A DNA stretch of 45,065 bases, from positions 1 to 45,065 of the forward strand of contig CAZFNR010000014.1 of the NCBI GenBank assembly GCA_964520525.1, written 5' to 3'. The stretch is from JAJPXC01 sp964520525. GTDB taxonomy: Bacteria > Bacteroidota > Bacteroidia > Bacteroidales > Muribaculaceae. Below are positions 24,955 through 32,570 of the stretch, piece after piece. The stretch's first letter is position 1, and every line of letters begins with the position of its first letter. The notes beneath the pieces were generated by a model, which worked only from the letters and a program-made list of their open reading frames with translations, was not told the origin of the DNA and made no database searches. The position numbers were made by a program, and so were the translations under genes.

Positions 24955-25551
24955 TTATTTTTTATATTGTGGCAACAAAGGAACCGGAAATTTTGAGAAC
25001 AACACTTGAACAGCTTCAGCGATACCGACAAGATTTCTGTATTGTCCCTGTCCATTATCAATAATTGTGGAAACAGATGATGAATACAGCGGTAACTTTT
25101 CGATAATATTGACCATATCCATTGTCAAGACACCCTCTTTATAAATTCCAGTTATAACTTGGGCATTTGAGTAGTAGTTACTCCAGTAATAGCTGCGCGG
25201 ATACACCCAATATGGGTAATAAGGGCCATTGTATGGAAAATATCCCGGTGGAATAGCAGGTTCAGTTTGAATTTCGCGTTGAGTCGTGACAGCGATGTTT
25301 ATGAGCAGAGGTGAATCTGAGCTTTCCGTAAAACCTCGTTCAACCATTTGCTCTCTTATTGCGGCTGCAATATTGTAGTATGTAACCATCTCCATTCCAA
25401 GCGGCAATTTACCCATATCGGGAGTAACAATACGGAATGTGTGATAACTCCGCAAGTCAGCATTATTGTAAACCTCACTGTTTACCAATGAATAGGGACT
25501 ACAAGCCGTCAATAAGGATGCTATTACCCCAAAAACGAATACCTTCTTCAT
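24955..25551 (-). CDS. DUF4136-domain lipoprotein
   Basis: A 198-aa lipoprotein with a signal peptide ending in a lipobox (LLTACSP), so the mature protein starts at Cys and is anchored in the envelope. The body matches DUF4136: an early SYHTFRIVTPD strand, then YNIAAAIREQMVERGFTES, a tyrosine- and proline-rich insert (near residues 100-130), and the late TGIYKEGVLTMDMVNI strand. The insert (PPGYFPYNGPYYPYWVYPRS) is typical of these proteins. The start is the ATG at 25551; another ATG is two codons upstream. Function is unknown. Confidence 0.85.
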   Translation of the reverse strand: MKKVFVFGVIASLLTACSPYSLVNSEVYNNADLRSYHTFRIVTPDMGKLPLGMEMVTYYNIAAAIREQMVERGFTESSDSPLLINIAVTTQREIQTEPAIPPGYFPYNGPYYPYWVYPRSYYWSNYYSNAQVITGIYKEGVLTMDMVNIIEKLPLYSSSVSTIIDNGQGQYRNLVGIAEAVQVLFSKFPVPLLPQYKK

Positions 25552-25700
25552 AAGCATAGTTTTTATTGTATATCTTACTTATACTATATAAACAACATTG
25601 TCAATCGACGGTTCACCTATCCCACCCCATCGTTTCCACGACGTAAAAGATTATTTGAGTTATTTTTTGTTAATGGCTCTATATATCAAACAAATATCTC

Positions 25701-25708
25701 TACTTTTG
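25701..25708 (+). promoter_or_regulatory. -7 box for the SusF-like gene
   Basis: TACTTTTG, a full TAnnTTTG match, 80 nt before the ATG at 25789. No TTTG is at 19-21 nt; the upstream region is AT-rich. Confidence 0.45.
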
Positions 25709-25788
25709 TATCAAAATATATGATTTGAAAATTCGTAGAGAAATATCACAGTAATACTTAATATCGTTAATTTCTAAATCATTCTTTA

Positions 25789-26625
25789 ATGAAAAAATTT
25801 TACCTCTTTTTGACAGCTCTATGCATAGCTGTAGCTGCTAACGCCACCGATTGGTATCTGATTGGAGCTTTCAATGGTTGGTCACTTGCCGATCCAGCGG
25901 CTAAATTCTCTGAAAAAACTGCCGATGTTTACGAACTCGAAATGGCAGAATTATCAACCAACTTCAAAATAAATAGCGGGACTTGGGATAATGAATTTGG
26001 CGCAGTTTCAGGCAAAGTTGAGTTGGGAGTCCCTTTTGCACTCGCAACCTCGAATGGCGGCAATATCAACTTCCTCAATGCGGATGCCATAACAAATGCC
26101 AAGTTAGTTCTTAACACCACCAACAACACTCTACTCATCACAGGTCAGAAAAAATCGGTTGAAAAAGTTTGGTATATCTGCGGCATTGGCGGAAATTACG
26201 ATGTTTGGGGCGATAAAACCTATGAGTTTGCAAAAACTGAAACAGAAGGAGTTTATGAATTAATAGCCCTTGACATTCCTGAAGGAACAACAAATTTCAA
26301 AATCTCAACCGCAAACTGGGCTGAACAATATGGAGCGACCGATTCATCAGCATCAATCCAATATGGTCAATTCACCGCAACCCTTGGTGAAGTTGGCTAC
26401 GGTGGCGATGTCCCCATCAGCTTGACCGGCAAATGGGATGTTACTTGGGACTACAACAACCTCATCGTATCGTTCAAACAGAACACAGGTGTTGTGGAAA
26501 TCGACTTCAACGCTAACGCGGCTATTGAATACTTCAATCTTCAGGGTGTCAGAGTTGAAAACCCCGCTAACGGACTTTACATTGCTAAACAAGCCGATAA
26601 AATCGCTAAAGTACTTGTAAAATAA
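25789..26625 (+). CDS. Secreted SusE/SusF-like protein with two repeats and C-terminal sorting-type tail
   Basis: A 278-aa secreted protein with a signal peptide (MKKFYLFLTALCIAVAANA). Two tandem units of about 110 aa follow. Unit 1 has DWYLIGAFNGWSLADPAAKF and FKINSGTWDNEFGA; unit 2 has VWYICGIGGNYDVWGDKTY and FKISTANWAEQYGA. They resemble the SusE/SusF starch-binding repeats of Bacteroidetes. The last about 40 residues (AIEYFNLQGVRVENPANG, LYIAKQADKIAKVLVK) have the pattern of a type IX secretion C-terminal domain. It has no lipobox, so it is probably exported by the tail. No SusC/SusD genes are nearby. The ligand is unknown. Confidence 0.8.
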   Translation: MKKFYLFLTALCIAVAANATDWYLIGAFNGWSLADPAAKFSEKTADVYELEMAELSTNFKINSGTWDNEFGAVSGKVELGVPFALATSNGGNINFLNADAITNAKLVLNTTNNTLLITGQKKSVEKVWYICGIGGNYDVWGDKTYEFAKTETEGVYELIALDIPEGTTNFKISTANWAEQYGATDSSASIQYGQFTATLGEVGYGGDVPISLTGKWDVTWDYNNLIVSFKQNTGVVEIDFNANAAIEYFNLQGVRVENPANGLYIAKQADKIAKVLVK

Positions 26626-26654
26626 GCCTTTAAATAGAATTTAACTTATTATAA

Positions 26655-26679
26655 CCCGCTCACTTGCAAAAGTGGCGGG
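26655..26679 (+). terminator. Intrinsic terminator of the SusF-like gene
   Basis: CCCGC-T-CACTT / AAGTG-GCGGG stem with one bulge and loop GCAA, followed by CTTTTTATTATTTTTG. It starts 29 nt after the stop codon and has a classical U-rich tail. Confidence 0.88.
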
Positions 26680-26759
26680 CTTTTTATTATTTTTGAACCC
26701 GCAATACGACACTTTTTAGTGATTTTGCTTACCTACACCTATCTCAACAACCTGATATT

Positions 26760-26993
26760 ATGACCGATATTACAGAATTATTTGAATCCTTACTTGCCGA
26801 GCACGACAGCATCGACATTGCAGAGGCCGAGTTCAAAAGGTTGATTGCCGAAGACCCCGGGCTCAAAGAAATGTATCGAGATTGGTGTGAGGCCGTGGGC
26901 AGCACTGAGAAACACGGTTTTTTTGATTTTGCCGAAGAATACAAGGATTCCCGTGATTCAGTTTGGGACTCGTTGACCGACTATGACGAATAG
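26760..26993 (+). CDS. Small acidic protein upstream of aguA
   Basis: A 77-aa, strongly acidic, helical protein with no signal peptide (MTDITELFESLLAEHDSIDI, then AEFKRLIAEDPGLKEMYRDWC, ending SLTDYDE). I do not recognise a family. Its stop lies 11 nt inside the first ATG of aguA, so the two are translationally coupled. The pattern FESLLAEHDSIDIAEAEFKRLIAEDPGLKEMYRDWCEA resembles small proteins annotated as hypothetical in this position. A role with the agmatine pathway is suggested only by the coupling. Confidence 0.65.
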   Translation: MTDITELFESLLAEHDSIDIAEAEFKRLIAEDPGLKEMYRDWCEAVGSTEKHGFFDFAEEYKDSRDSVWDSLTDYDE

Positions 26994-28044
26994 GAATAAT
27001 AATGTCTCGGTGCGCCGGATGCCCGCCGAATGGGAAATGAATCAATCAGTGATGATTACTCTCCCCCACCCGCTTACCGACTGGGCGTATATGCTCGACG
27101 AAGTAAGGGAGTGCTATTTTGAGATAATAAAAGCGATTGCTGACGATTGTCGACTACTTATCATCACATCCGACCTTATTGCTGACTCTCTTTCAGTGGT
27201 TGGGATACCAGGAGTGAACCGAGAAAACATATCATACGCATCGATACCAACCAACGACACATGGATTCGTGACTATGGGTTTATCACAACAGTGACCCCC
27301 GACGGGCTCTGTGAACTCAACGACTTCAAATTCAATGGCTGGGGGTTGAAATTCGCCGCCGACAAAGATAACCTGGTCACCTGCTTGCTTTATGACCAAT
27401 CAGACATCGTCTACGGCAACTACATCAATCATCTCAGTTTCGTGCTTGAAGGCGGGTCTATCGAGAGTGACGGTCGCGGAACGCTTCTCACAACGACGCG
27501 CTGTCTCATGTCACCCAACCGCAACGGAGGCATGACACGGCAGCAAATAGAGACCTACATATCCGACAGTCTCGGCATTAGAAAAATGTTGTGGCTCGAC
27601 CATGGCGCACTAATTGGCGATGACACCGACAGCCACATCGACACTTTAGCCCGGCTCGCTCCGGATAATACCATTCTTTTTGTAGCTTGTGATGATGCAA
27701 CCGACCCTCAATTTAAAGAGTTGGAACTAATGAAACGGCAACTGGAAGGGTTCACCAACGCCGATGGCGAAAGTTTCAGACTACTGCCGTTACCGCTACC
27801 TGCACCTATATACGACGAAGGCGGATTACGCCTTCCTGCAACATACGCCAACTACCTTGTCACCCCCGGTTCGGTGATAATGCCAGTCTACGGACAACCT
27901 GCCAACGACCATCGAGCCATGGAACAGATAGCTAAGGCATTCCCGGGATATAACATTAAGACAGTTGATTGCCGCGCGCTAATCAAACAGCACGGCTCAC
28001 TACATTGCGCTACAATGCAGACATCTAACTCAGTCATAAAATGA
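26983..28044 (+). CDS. aguA: Agmatine deiminase
   Basis: Hydrolyses agmatine to N-carbamoylputrescine and ammonia in the polyamine pathway from arginine. The 353-aa protein belongs to the peptidylarginine-deiminase-like guanidino group: NDTWIRDYGFI, LEGGSIESDGRG, the His/Asp block DDTDSHIDTLAR, and the catalytic Cys near the end in GSLHCATMQ. The first ATG at 26983 overlaps the upstream gene; a second at 27019 (MPAEWEMNQS) is closer to the usual family start. Its stop overlaps aguB by 4 nt (ATGA), so the two act sequentially from one transcript. Confidence 0.95.
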   Translation: MTNRNNNVSVRRMPAEWEMNQSVMITLPHPLTDWAYMLDEVRECYFEIIKAIADDCRLLIITSDLIADSLSVVGIPGVNRENISYASIPTNDTWIRDYGFITTVTPDGLCELNDFKFNGWGLKFAADKDNLVTCLLYDQSDIVYGNYINHLSFVLEGGSIESDGRGTLLTTTRCLMSPNRNGGMTRQQIETYISDSLGIRKMLWLDHGALIGDDTDSHIDTLARLAPDNTILFVACDDATDPQFKELELMKRQLEGFTNADGESFRLLPLPLPAPIYDEGGLRLPATYANYLVTPGSVIMPVYGQPANDHRAMEQIAKAFPGYNIKTVDCRALIKQHGSLHCATMQTSNSVIK

Positions 28045-28916
28045 AAGTAGGATTAATACAGCAGCACAATACAACGGACATCAGTGCGAACCGTGCAAGA
28101 CTTGCCGATAAGATGAGGAAACTTGCGGCAGATGGTGCCGAATTAATAGTCAATCAAGAGCTTCACGATTCGCTCTATTTCTGTCAAGAGGAATCGGTTG
28201 ATTCTTGCGACCTCGCTGTTTCTCTACAGTCGCCGACTATCGAATTTTACGGTGCACTGGCCAGAGAAACGGCTACCGTCATAGTCACCTCAATTTTTGA
28301 GCGTCGAGCTCCGGGGCTATACCACAATACCGCGGTTGTATTTGAAAAAGACGGGTCAATAGCCGGTAAATACCGTAAAATGCACATTCCCGACGACCCC
28401 GCATATTATGAAAAATTCTACTTCACGCCCGGCGACATCGGGTTTGAGCCTATCGACACGTCGGTTGGCCGTCTTGGCGTGATGGTCTGTTGGGACCAAT
28501 GGTATCCCGAAGGTGCCAGACTGATGGCTCTTAAAGGTGCTCAAGTGTTAATTTATCCTACTGCCATAGGCACTGAAAGCACCGACACGCTCGATGAGCA
28601 AGCCCGGCAACTTGAGGCATGGATTACCGTTCAGCGCGGCCATGCCGTTGCCAATGGGCTGCCTGTCATAGCAGTCAATCGCGTGGGGCATGAGCCCGAT
28701 CCATCGCAACGCACGGGCGGCATAACGTTTTGGGGTAATAGCTTCGTGGCCGGGCCGCAGGGCGAGTTCTTGTTCCGAGCACCCGCCGACAGAGAGACTG
28801 AGGCTATAGTCGACATCGACATGAACCGTTCTGAACAGGTACGTCGATGGTGGCCATTCCTCCGCGACCGACGCATTGACGCATATTCAGGCTTGACAGC
28901 TCGTTATCTCGACTGA
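28041..28916 (+). CDS. aguB: N-carbamoylputrescine amidase
   Basis: Nitrilase-superfamily hydrolase converting N-carbamoylputrescine to putrescine, CO2 and ammonia. The 291-aa chain has the Glu-Lys-Cys triad: NQELHDS, KYRKMHIPDDP, and MVCWDQWYPEG. The late segment GITFWGNSFVAGPQGEF is typical of the AguB clade, and the start overlaps aguA. Together with aguA it gives putrescine without ornithine decarboxylase. It ends at a long bidirectional hairpin. Confidence 0.96.
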   Translation: MKVGLIQQHNTTDISANRARLADKMRKLAADGAELIVNQELHDSLYFCQEESVDSCDLAVSLQSPTIEFYGALARETATVIVTSIFERRAPGLYHNTAVVFEKDGSIAGKYRKMHIPDDPAYYEKFYFTPGDIGFEPIDTSVGRLGVMVCWDQWYPEGARLMALKGAQVLIYPTAIGTESTDTLDEQARQLEAWITVQRGHAVANGLPVIAVNRVGHEPDPSQRTGGITFWGNSFVAGPQGEFLFRAPADRETEAIVDIDMNRSEQVRRWWPFLRDRRIDAYSGLTARYLD

Positions 28917-28922
28917 CACGAG

Positions 28923-28976
28923 AGCAAGCGAAAGCGGCTCTACAGAGCTATTGCTGTGGAGCCGCTTTCGCTTGCT
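28923..28976. terminator. Long bidirectional terminator hairpin
   Basis: Perfect 18-bp arms (AGCAAGCGAAAGCGGCTC / GAGCCGCTTTCGCTTGCT) plus five more pairs inside (one G-U), giving a 23-bp stem with an 8-nt loop. It fills the gap between convergent aguB (ends 28916) and the FadL-like gene (ends 28988) and can stop transcription from both sides. Confidence 0.8.
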
Positions 28977-28987
28977 TCAAGTTTAAA

Positions 28988-30589
28988 TTAGAACTTGTAA
29001 CCGACTGACAGCACTATGTGGCTATCGTTCTCAGTTAAACTTGCTTGGGGGGTATCGGTGTGGCCTTCAAATGGAGTGAACCCATGCCATGTGCTTTCAC
29101 GATGGCGGTAGACATAGGCCGCATCAGCATAAAACCCTTTATAGCGATAACCTAAGCCGCAAGTGACATGGTAAGTGTCTTTTTTCAACACATACGATGG
29201 ATTAGTGCCTGACGTGTAGATTTGCGCCTGATTATCGGCAGCCACATCCTTCACATCAGATGTGGTATAGTTGAATCCGGCGCGCAAGCTGAACGACGGT
29301 GTAGCCCGATACTCCGCACCGAGGCGTATGCTATTAGATGCCTGAAAATAGTTTTTAATATCGTCGGTAACATCCTCATAGGTATTGCCGGCATCATCCT
29401 GCACCTTCATGTCGCTGTAAGCCGTGCGCTCATAATCGACGCTGAGAATGCCGCGACCGCCGAACACTCCAGCCGCACCAATCATGAGCCGCCATGGTGA
29501 TTTCATTTGCCAGTTATAATCAGCCACTACAGTTTGCGAGGGATGATTCGGCTGTTGGTCAGAATAAATACCTGAGCTATAACTGTAATCTACACGAGCG
29601 TCATAGACAGTGGTCATGTCGTAATATGTCGGTGTATGCACGGCGATACCGAGACGGAACTCGTTAATCGGTTTGTAAATTAAACCGGCCTTGAAGTTAA
29701 AACCGGTACCTGTGGTATGTTGCCAGTTTTCAATCGAGAAAGCCGCGTCGCCAGTTACAGTGCCGGTCGCCGACGCATTGGGGATAAGCGCATCGATAAG
29801 CTGCTCGTCATAGTAAGTATCTGACCTAAAGTCAAGATCGGTCACACCGAAACCTATGCCCCAACAGACGGTGTTCATTATATTACCGCCGAAGTTTATC
29901 GCATACTCATCAACGTAGCCTTTCTGACGTGTCCTGAACACAGCATCACCGTTAGTCCCGTTTTGCCACAATCCATTATATTGATTAGAGCCGCTATGGG
30001 TAGGATTAATCATATAACCGTTGTAGGCGAGGATGCTCAGCCAATCGGCACCGGATTCAAAGTATGGATTATAGCTTGAGGAATAGTCGTCAAGCAAATC
30101 CCTGGGATACGCCCAGTTCTGTCCACTTGTATAGCTGGCGATGTAATTTGACATCGAGGTTGAAAGCTGCGGCACACCTCCGTTAAACACACGATCAAAC
30201 GATGCCGAACGCTGGTAGGCCGCCCCCCAAGTGAAAAAGGGCATTACGTCATTGTTGAGTACCACAGCCCCAACATAGCCGAAATTATTGCAAGCCACTT
30301 TCGTCTGCTCAGAGCTTCGATTATAACCCTGCGAGCAGGTTTCGTTTGACTGGATGTTAATGTCAAGTGTTACCCCGATTTCACTACTTCGGTACACACC
30401 TATACCCGCGGGGTTTTGGGTGAGCGTCGACAAGTCACCTCCAAGAGCCGTAAACGCACCACCCATTGACATGAATCGTGCGGTACCTCGCAATTCCGTG
30501 GGCGACAGATTGTATGCGTCAATTGCGCTCTGGGCTAACATAGTAGCCGGGACAAGGCCCATAAGGCCAAAGAGTATATGCATTTTCAT
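28988..30589 (-). CDS. OmpP1/FadL-family outer-membrane transporter
   Basis: A 533-aa outer-membrane beta-barrel of the FadL type, which takes up hydrophobic compounds. It has a signal peptide (MKMHILFGLMGLVPATMLA), then the family N terminus with the SPTELRGTARFMSMGGAFTALGGD and STLTQNPAGIGVYRSSE plug region, followed by barrel strands and a C-terminal aromatic residue (LSVGYKF). Length is at the upper end for the family. The next upstream gene on the same strand encodes a low-complexity secreted protein; the 105-nt gap has no clear promoter, so cotranscription is plausible. Confidence 0.9.
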   Translation of the reverse strand: MKMHILFGLMGLVPATMLAQSAIDAYNLSPTELRGTARFMSMGGAFTALGGDLSTLTQNPAGIGVYRSSEIGVTLDINIQSNETCSQGYNRSSEQTKVACNNFGYVGAVVLNNDVMPFFTWGAAYQRSASFDRVFNGGVPQLSTSMSNYIASYTSGQNWAYPRDLLDDYSSSYNPYFESGADWLSILAYNGYMINPTHSGSNQYNGLWQNGTNGDAVFRTRQKGYVDEYAINFGGNIMNTVCWGIGFGVTDLDFRSDTYYDEQLIDALIPNASATGTVTGDAAFSIENWQHTTGTGFNFKAGLIYKPINEFRLGIAVHTPTYYDMTTVYDARVDYSYSSGIYSDQQPNHPSQTVVADYNWQMKSPWRLMIGAAGVFGGRGILSVDYERTAYSDMKVQDDAGNTYEDVTDDIKNYFQASNSIRLGAEYRATPSFSLRAGFNYTTSDVKDVAADNQAQIYTSGTNPSYVLKKDTYHVTCGLGYRYKGFYADAAYVYRHRESTWHGFTPFEGHTDTPQASLTENDSHIVLSVGYKF

Positions 30590-30694
30590 ACCTTAAATTA
30601 TTGCGTATTATTTTTTATCATTTAATCGGTTAGCGGCAAATGCCAGTCGAGAAAGACGGACTTCCACCGCTAAAACCGTATTCCATCTTTATTA

Positions 30695-32032
30695 TCAGTG
30701 TCGTCCTCGGCTTCCTCCGCCTCTCGAACCGCCCCCTGAGTGTCCACCGCCGTAACCGCCGGAACGGCTACCCGACGACGGGCGTGAATATGATGGCATT
30801 GACTGGCGGCTTTGCGATGGACGAGAGTATGAACTTTGACTTCGATTCGAGCTTCCGGCGTTATTTACGGTCGTCGATGGACGTCTCACTCCACTCACCT
30901 TTTCATTCTTATTTACGGTTTTTGATGGAGCCACATTCGAACCCGGACGCTGGCCCGTACCCGGGCGTTGGCCTCCACCGTTATTGACCTTCGTGGCTGG
31001 GTTATAAGCACTGCCTGCAGCCGGGCGGTAAATCGAGCCCTTATTCAAGCTGCCACTTCCGGGTCTGACAGTCGGTGTTGTCGAGCCGGGACGCTGTCCT
31101 GCGCCAGGACGTTGTCCCGAAGTCGGACGATTACCTACGCCACTTGCTCCCGGGCGATAATTACCGCCGGGGCGGTAGTTCCCATTAGGTCGACCACCAG
31201 GTCGTACACCTTCGGGACGGCCACCGGGGCGATAGGCCGGACGATCGTGTCCGTAATGAGGCCTATGTGACCCGGCAGGCGATAGATGCCAATAGTAGGG
31301 ACGGCTGTATCCGTAATAATAATGATAGGGATAAGGTCGCCATGCAGGATACCATGCCGGCCCCCAGCCCCAATTCCAACCCACATTCCACCCCCAGGTT
31401 GAATTCCAAGACAGAGACCATGAAGGTCCATACCATGAATTCCAGTACCAGGGTGAACGCCATGTAGAGTAGCCCCACCAAGGGTCCCAATAGTCATTAT
31501 TGTTGACATATATGTTCACCGTAGCTGGCTGTGACGATGTTGAGTTATAGTAATAATCAATCAAATCATCGTCGCCCGAATCAGTCACGATATTCGGGTT
31601 GTGGAATTTCACTATTCGGCGAGTATAAGTGAAATCTTCTGTTTCTTCGGGGGTTGCAGAGGTGTCGGTCGTATAACGTCGATTATACTCGTCGACATCT
31701 CTAGTGCTGCCACTACCGACGGTGTATGCATCAGATTCAACTGAATCAACTACCTCATAATGAAAAGGCTGTGACGTTGAATTACCGAAAGCCCATTTTT
31801 CAGATGTCACCGGTGTAGTTGTTGTCGTGGTGCGGATAGTGGTTGTTGTCGTGGCAGTTCGTGCCGTCTTGCTTTTTGATGCGGATTTTTTAGATTCCTT
31901 GGCTTTACGCTCCTTCTGCTCCTGCTTGGAATCATAATAAATATCGTCGTCATAATAGCTCTGTGCGGCTACGATGCCTACCGACCCTGCGCACAGACCC
32001 AACGTCAACAATGCGTGTTTAAAGTTCATCAT
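30695..32032 (-). CDS. Secreted low-complexity W/Y-rich and RPG/SRG-rich protein
   Basis: A 445-aa protein of no family I recognise. A signal peptide (MMNFKHALLTLGLCAGSVGIVAA) is followed by a basic/threonine region with a run of T/R residues (about 40-75), and then a central tryptophan- and tyrosine-rich block (about 180-250, WGWNVGWNWGWGPAWYPAW). Next comes a long RPGG/RPG repeat region (about 270-355), and the tail is serine-, arginine- and glycine-rich (GGYGGGHSGGGSRGGGSRGRH). It is an extracytoplasmic, intrinsically disordered, positively charged protein. Such composition fits cell-wall, LPS or matrix binding. It likely shares its transcript with the FadL-like gene downstream. Confidence 0.8.
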   Translation of the reverse strand: MMNFKHALLTLGLCAGSVGIVAAQSYYDDDIYYDSKQEQKERKAKESKKSASKSKTARTATTTTTIRTTTTTTPVTSEKWAFGNSTSQPFHYEVVDSVESDAYTVGSGSTRDVDEYNRRYTTDTSATPEETEDFTYTRRIVKFHNPNIVTDSGDDDLIDYYYNSTSSQPATVNIYVNNNDYWDPWWGYSTWRSPWYWNSWYGPSWSLSWNSTWGWNVGWNWGWGPAWYPAWRPYPYHYYYGYSRPYYWHLSPAGSHRPHYGHDRPAYRPGGRPEGVRPGGRPNGNYRPGGNYRPGASGVGNRPTSGQRPGAGQRPGSTTPTVRPGSGSLNKGSIYRPAAGSAYNPATKVNNGGGQRPGTGQRPGSNVAPSKTVNKNEKVSGVRRPSTTVNNAGSSNRSQSSYSRPSQSRQSMPSYSRPSSGSRSGGYGGGHSGGGSRGGGSRGRH

Positions 32033-32131
32033 CAGAGCAATCCTTTCTTCTTTATATTCGTTTTAATTAAGTTATACAGATTAGACAACTGCGGCTCCAT
32101 AAAGTTTAAGCCGTCGGGAAATACTCCGTCA

Positions 32132-32139
32132 CAAATATA
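32132..32139 (-). promoter_or_regulatory. -7 box upstream of the low-complexity protein gene
   Basis: TATATTTG on the minus strand with TTAG 20 nt upstream, about 100 nt before the start codon at 32032. A full TAnnTTTG match, with an imperfect -33. Confidence 0.45.
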
Positions 32140-32373
32140 ACAAATTCTTGAATTATAGCCTAATTATCGCGCATCGAGAATATTGGTCAAAAATTTCCGG
32201 CTCCTTAAACTATCTGCTGTGAATCTAACATTTCGCTCTTCTCTATAATACTTAATTGTAATTGGGAAATTTACGCCATTAGCGAAAACTTGTGGACAGG
32301 CAAAAATCTTGCTGGAAAGGAAACAACATTTAGTTATAAAAATTTAATTAAGTCGTGATTTATCGACATAAAG
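32140..32373. other. Intergenic region with no gene seen
   Basis: AT-rich stretch between the promoter box at 32132 and the terminator at 32374. Neither strand has an open frame with plausible protein composition, and I see no tRNA, repeat or aptamer pattern. Confidence 0.6.
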
Positions 32374-32405
32374 CAAAAGTCGCCCGGTTATTCCAAGCGA
32401 CTTTG
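32374..32405 (-). terminator. Terminator after the M3 peptidase gene, homologous to the gdhA terminator
   Basis: CAAAGTCGC / GCGACTTTTG stem on the minus strand with a 13-nt loop, followed by CTTTATG. The arms match those of the gdhA terminator at 44744-44775, and the distance from the stop-equivalent of the gdhA remnant is the same 25 nt. It probably now ends transcription of the M3 peptidase gene. Confidence 0.82.
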
Positions 32406-32430
32406 TTGTTTTAGAGAATGAGGATTCTAT

Positions 32431-32570
32431 TTAGATTACCACTACCCCATCATGGCTGTGGCAACATTCATAAACCTTGCGATATTTGCGCCATTAATGA
32501 TGTTAAGAAACCGTCGGATTCTATTACGAATCGTCCACACCGAGTGTGGATAGTTTCCAAGATTTCAATC
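32431..32570 (-). pseudogene. Remnant of a gdhA 3' end (glutamate dehydrogenase)
   Basis: About 140 nt with homology to the last part of gdhA, inverted relative to the intact gene. In one frame it reads GANIARFMNVATAMMG (32445-32492), against GANIAGFMKVANAMMG in gdhA (44656-44703), 13 of 16 identical. The stop context GGTAATCTAAATAGAA is shared without change (32425-32440 versus 44709-44724). Further upstream the match continues weakly through the CACACCCAATGTGAAC block with a one-base deletion, and a TAG replaces the last codons. The reading frame is broken in at least three places. Homology fades at the stop codon of the M3 peptidase gene. This is my own comparison within the window. Confidence 0.85.

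Noticed and set aside
31263..31509. Extra open frames within the low-complexity protein gene
   Set aside because: They arise from repetitive GC-rich codons in other frames; only the 445-aa frame has a signal peptide and sensible length.
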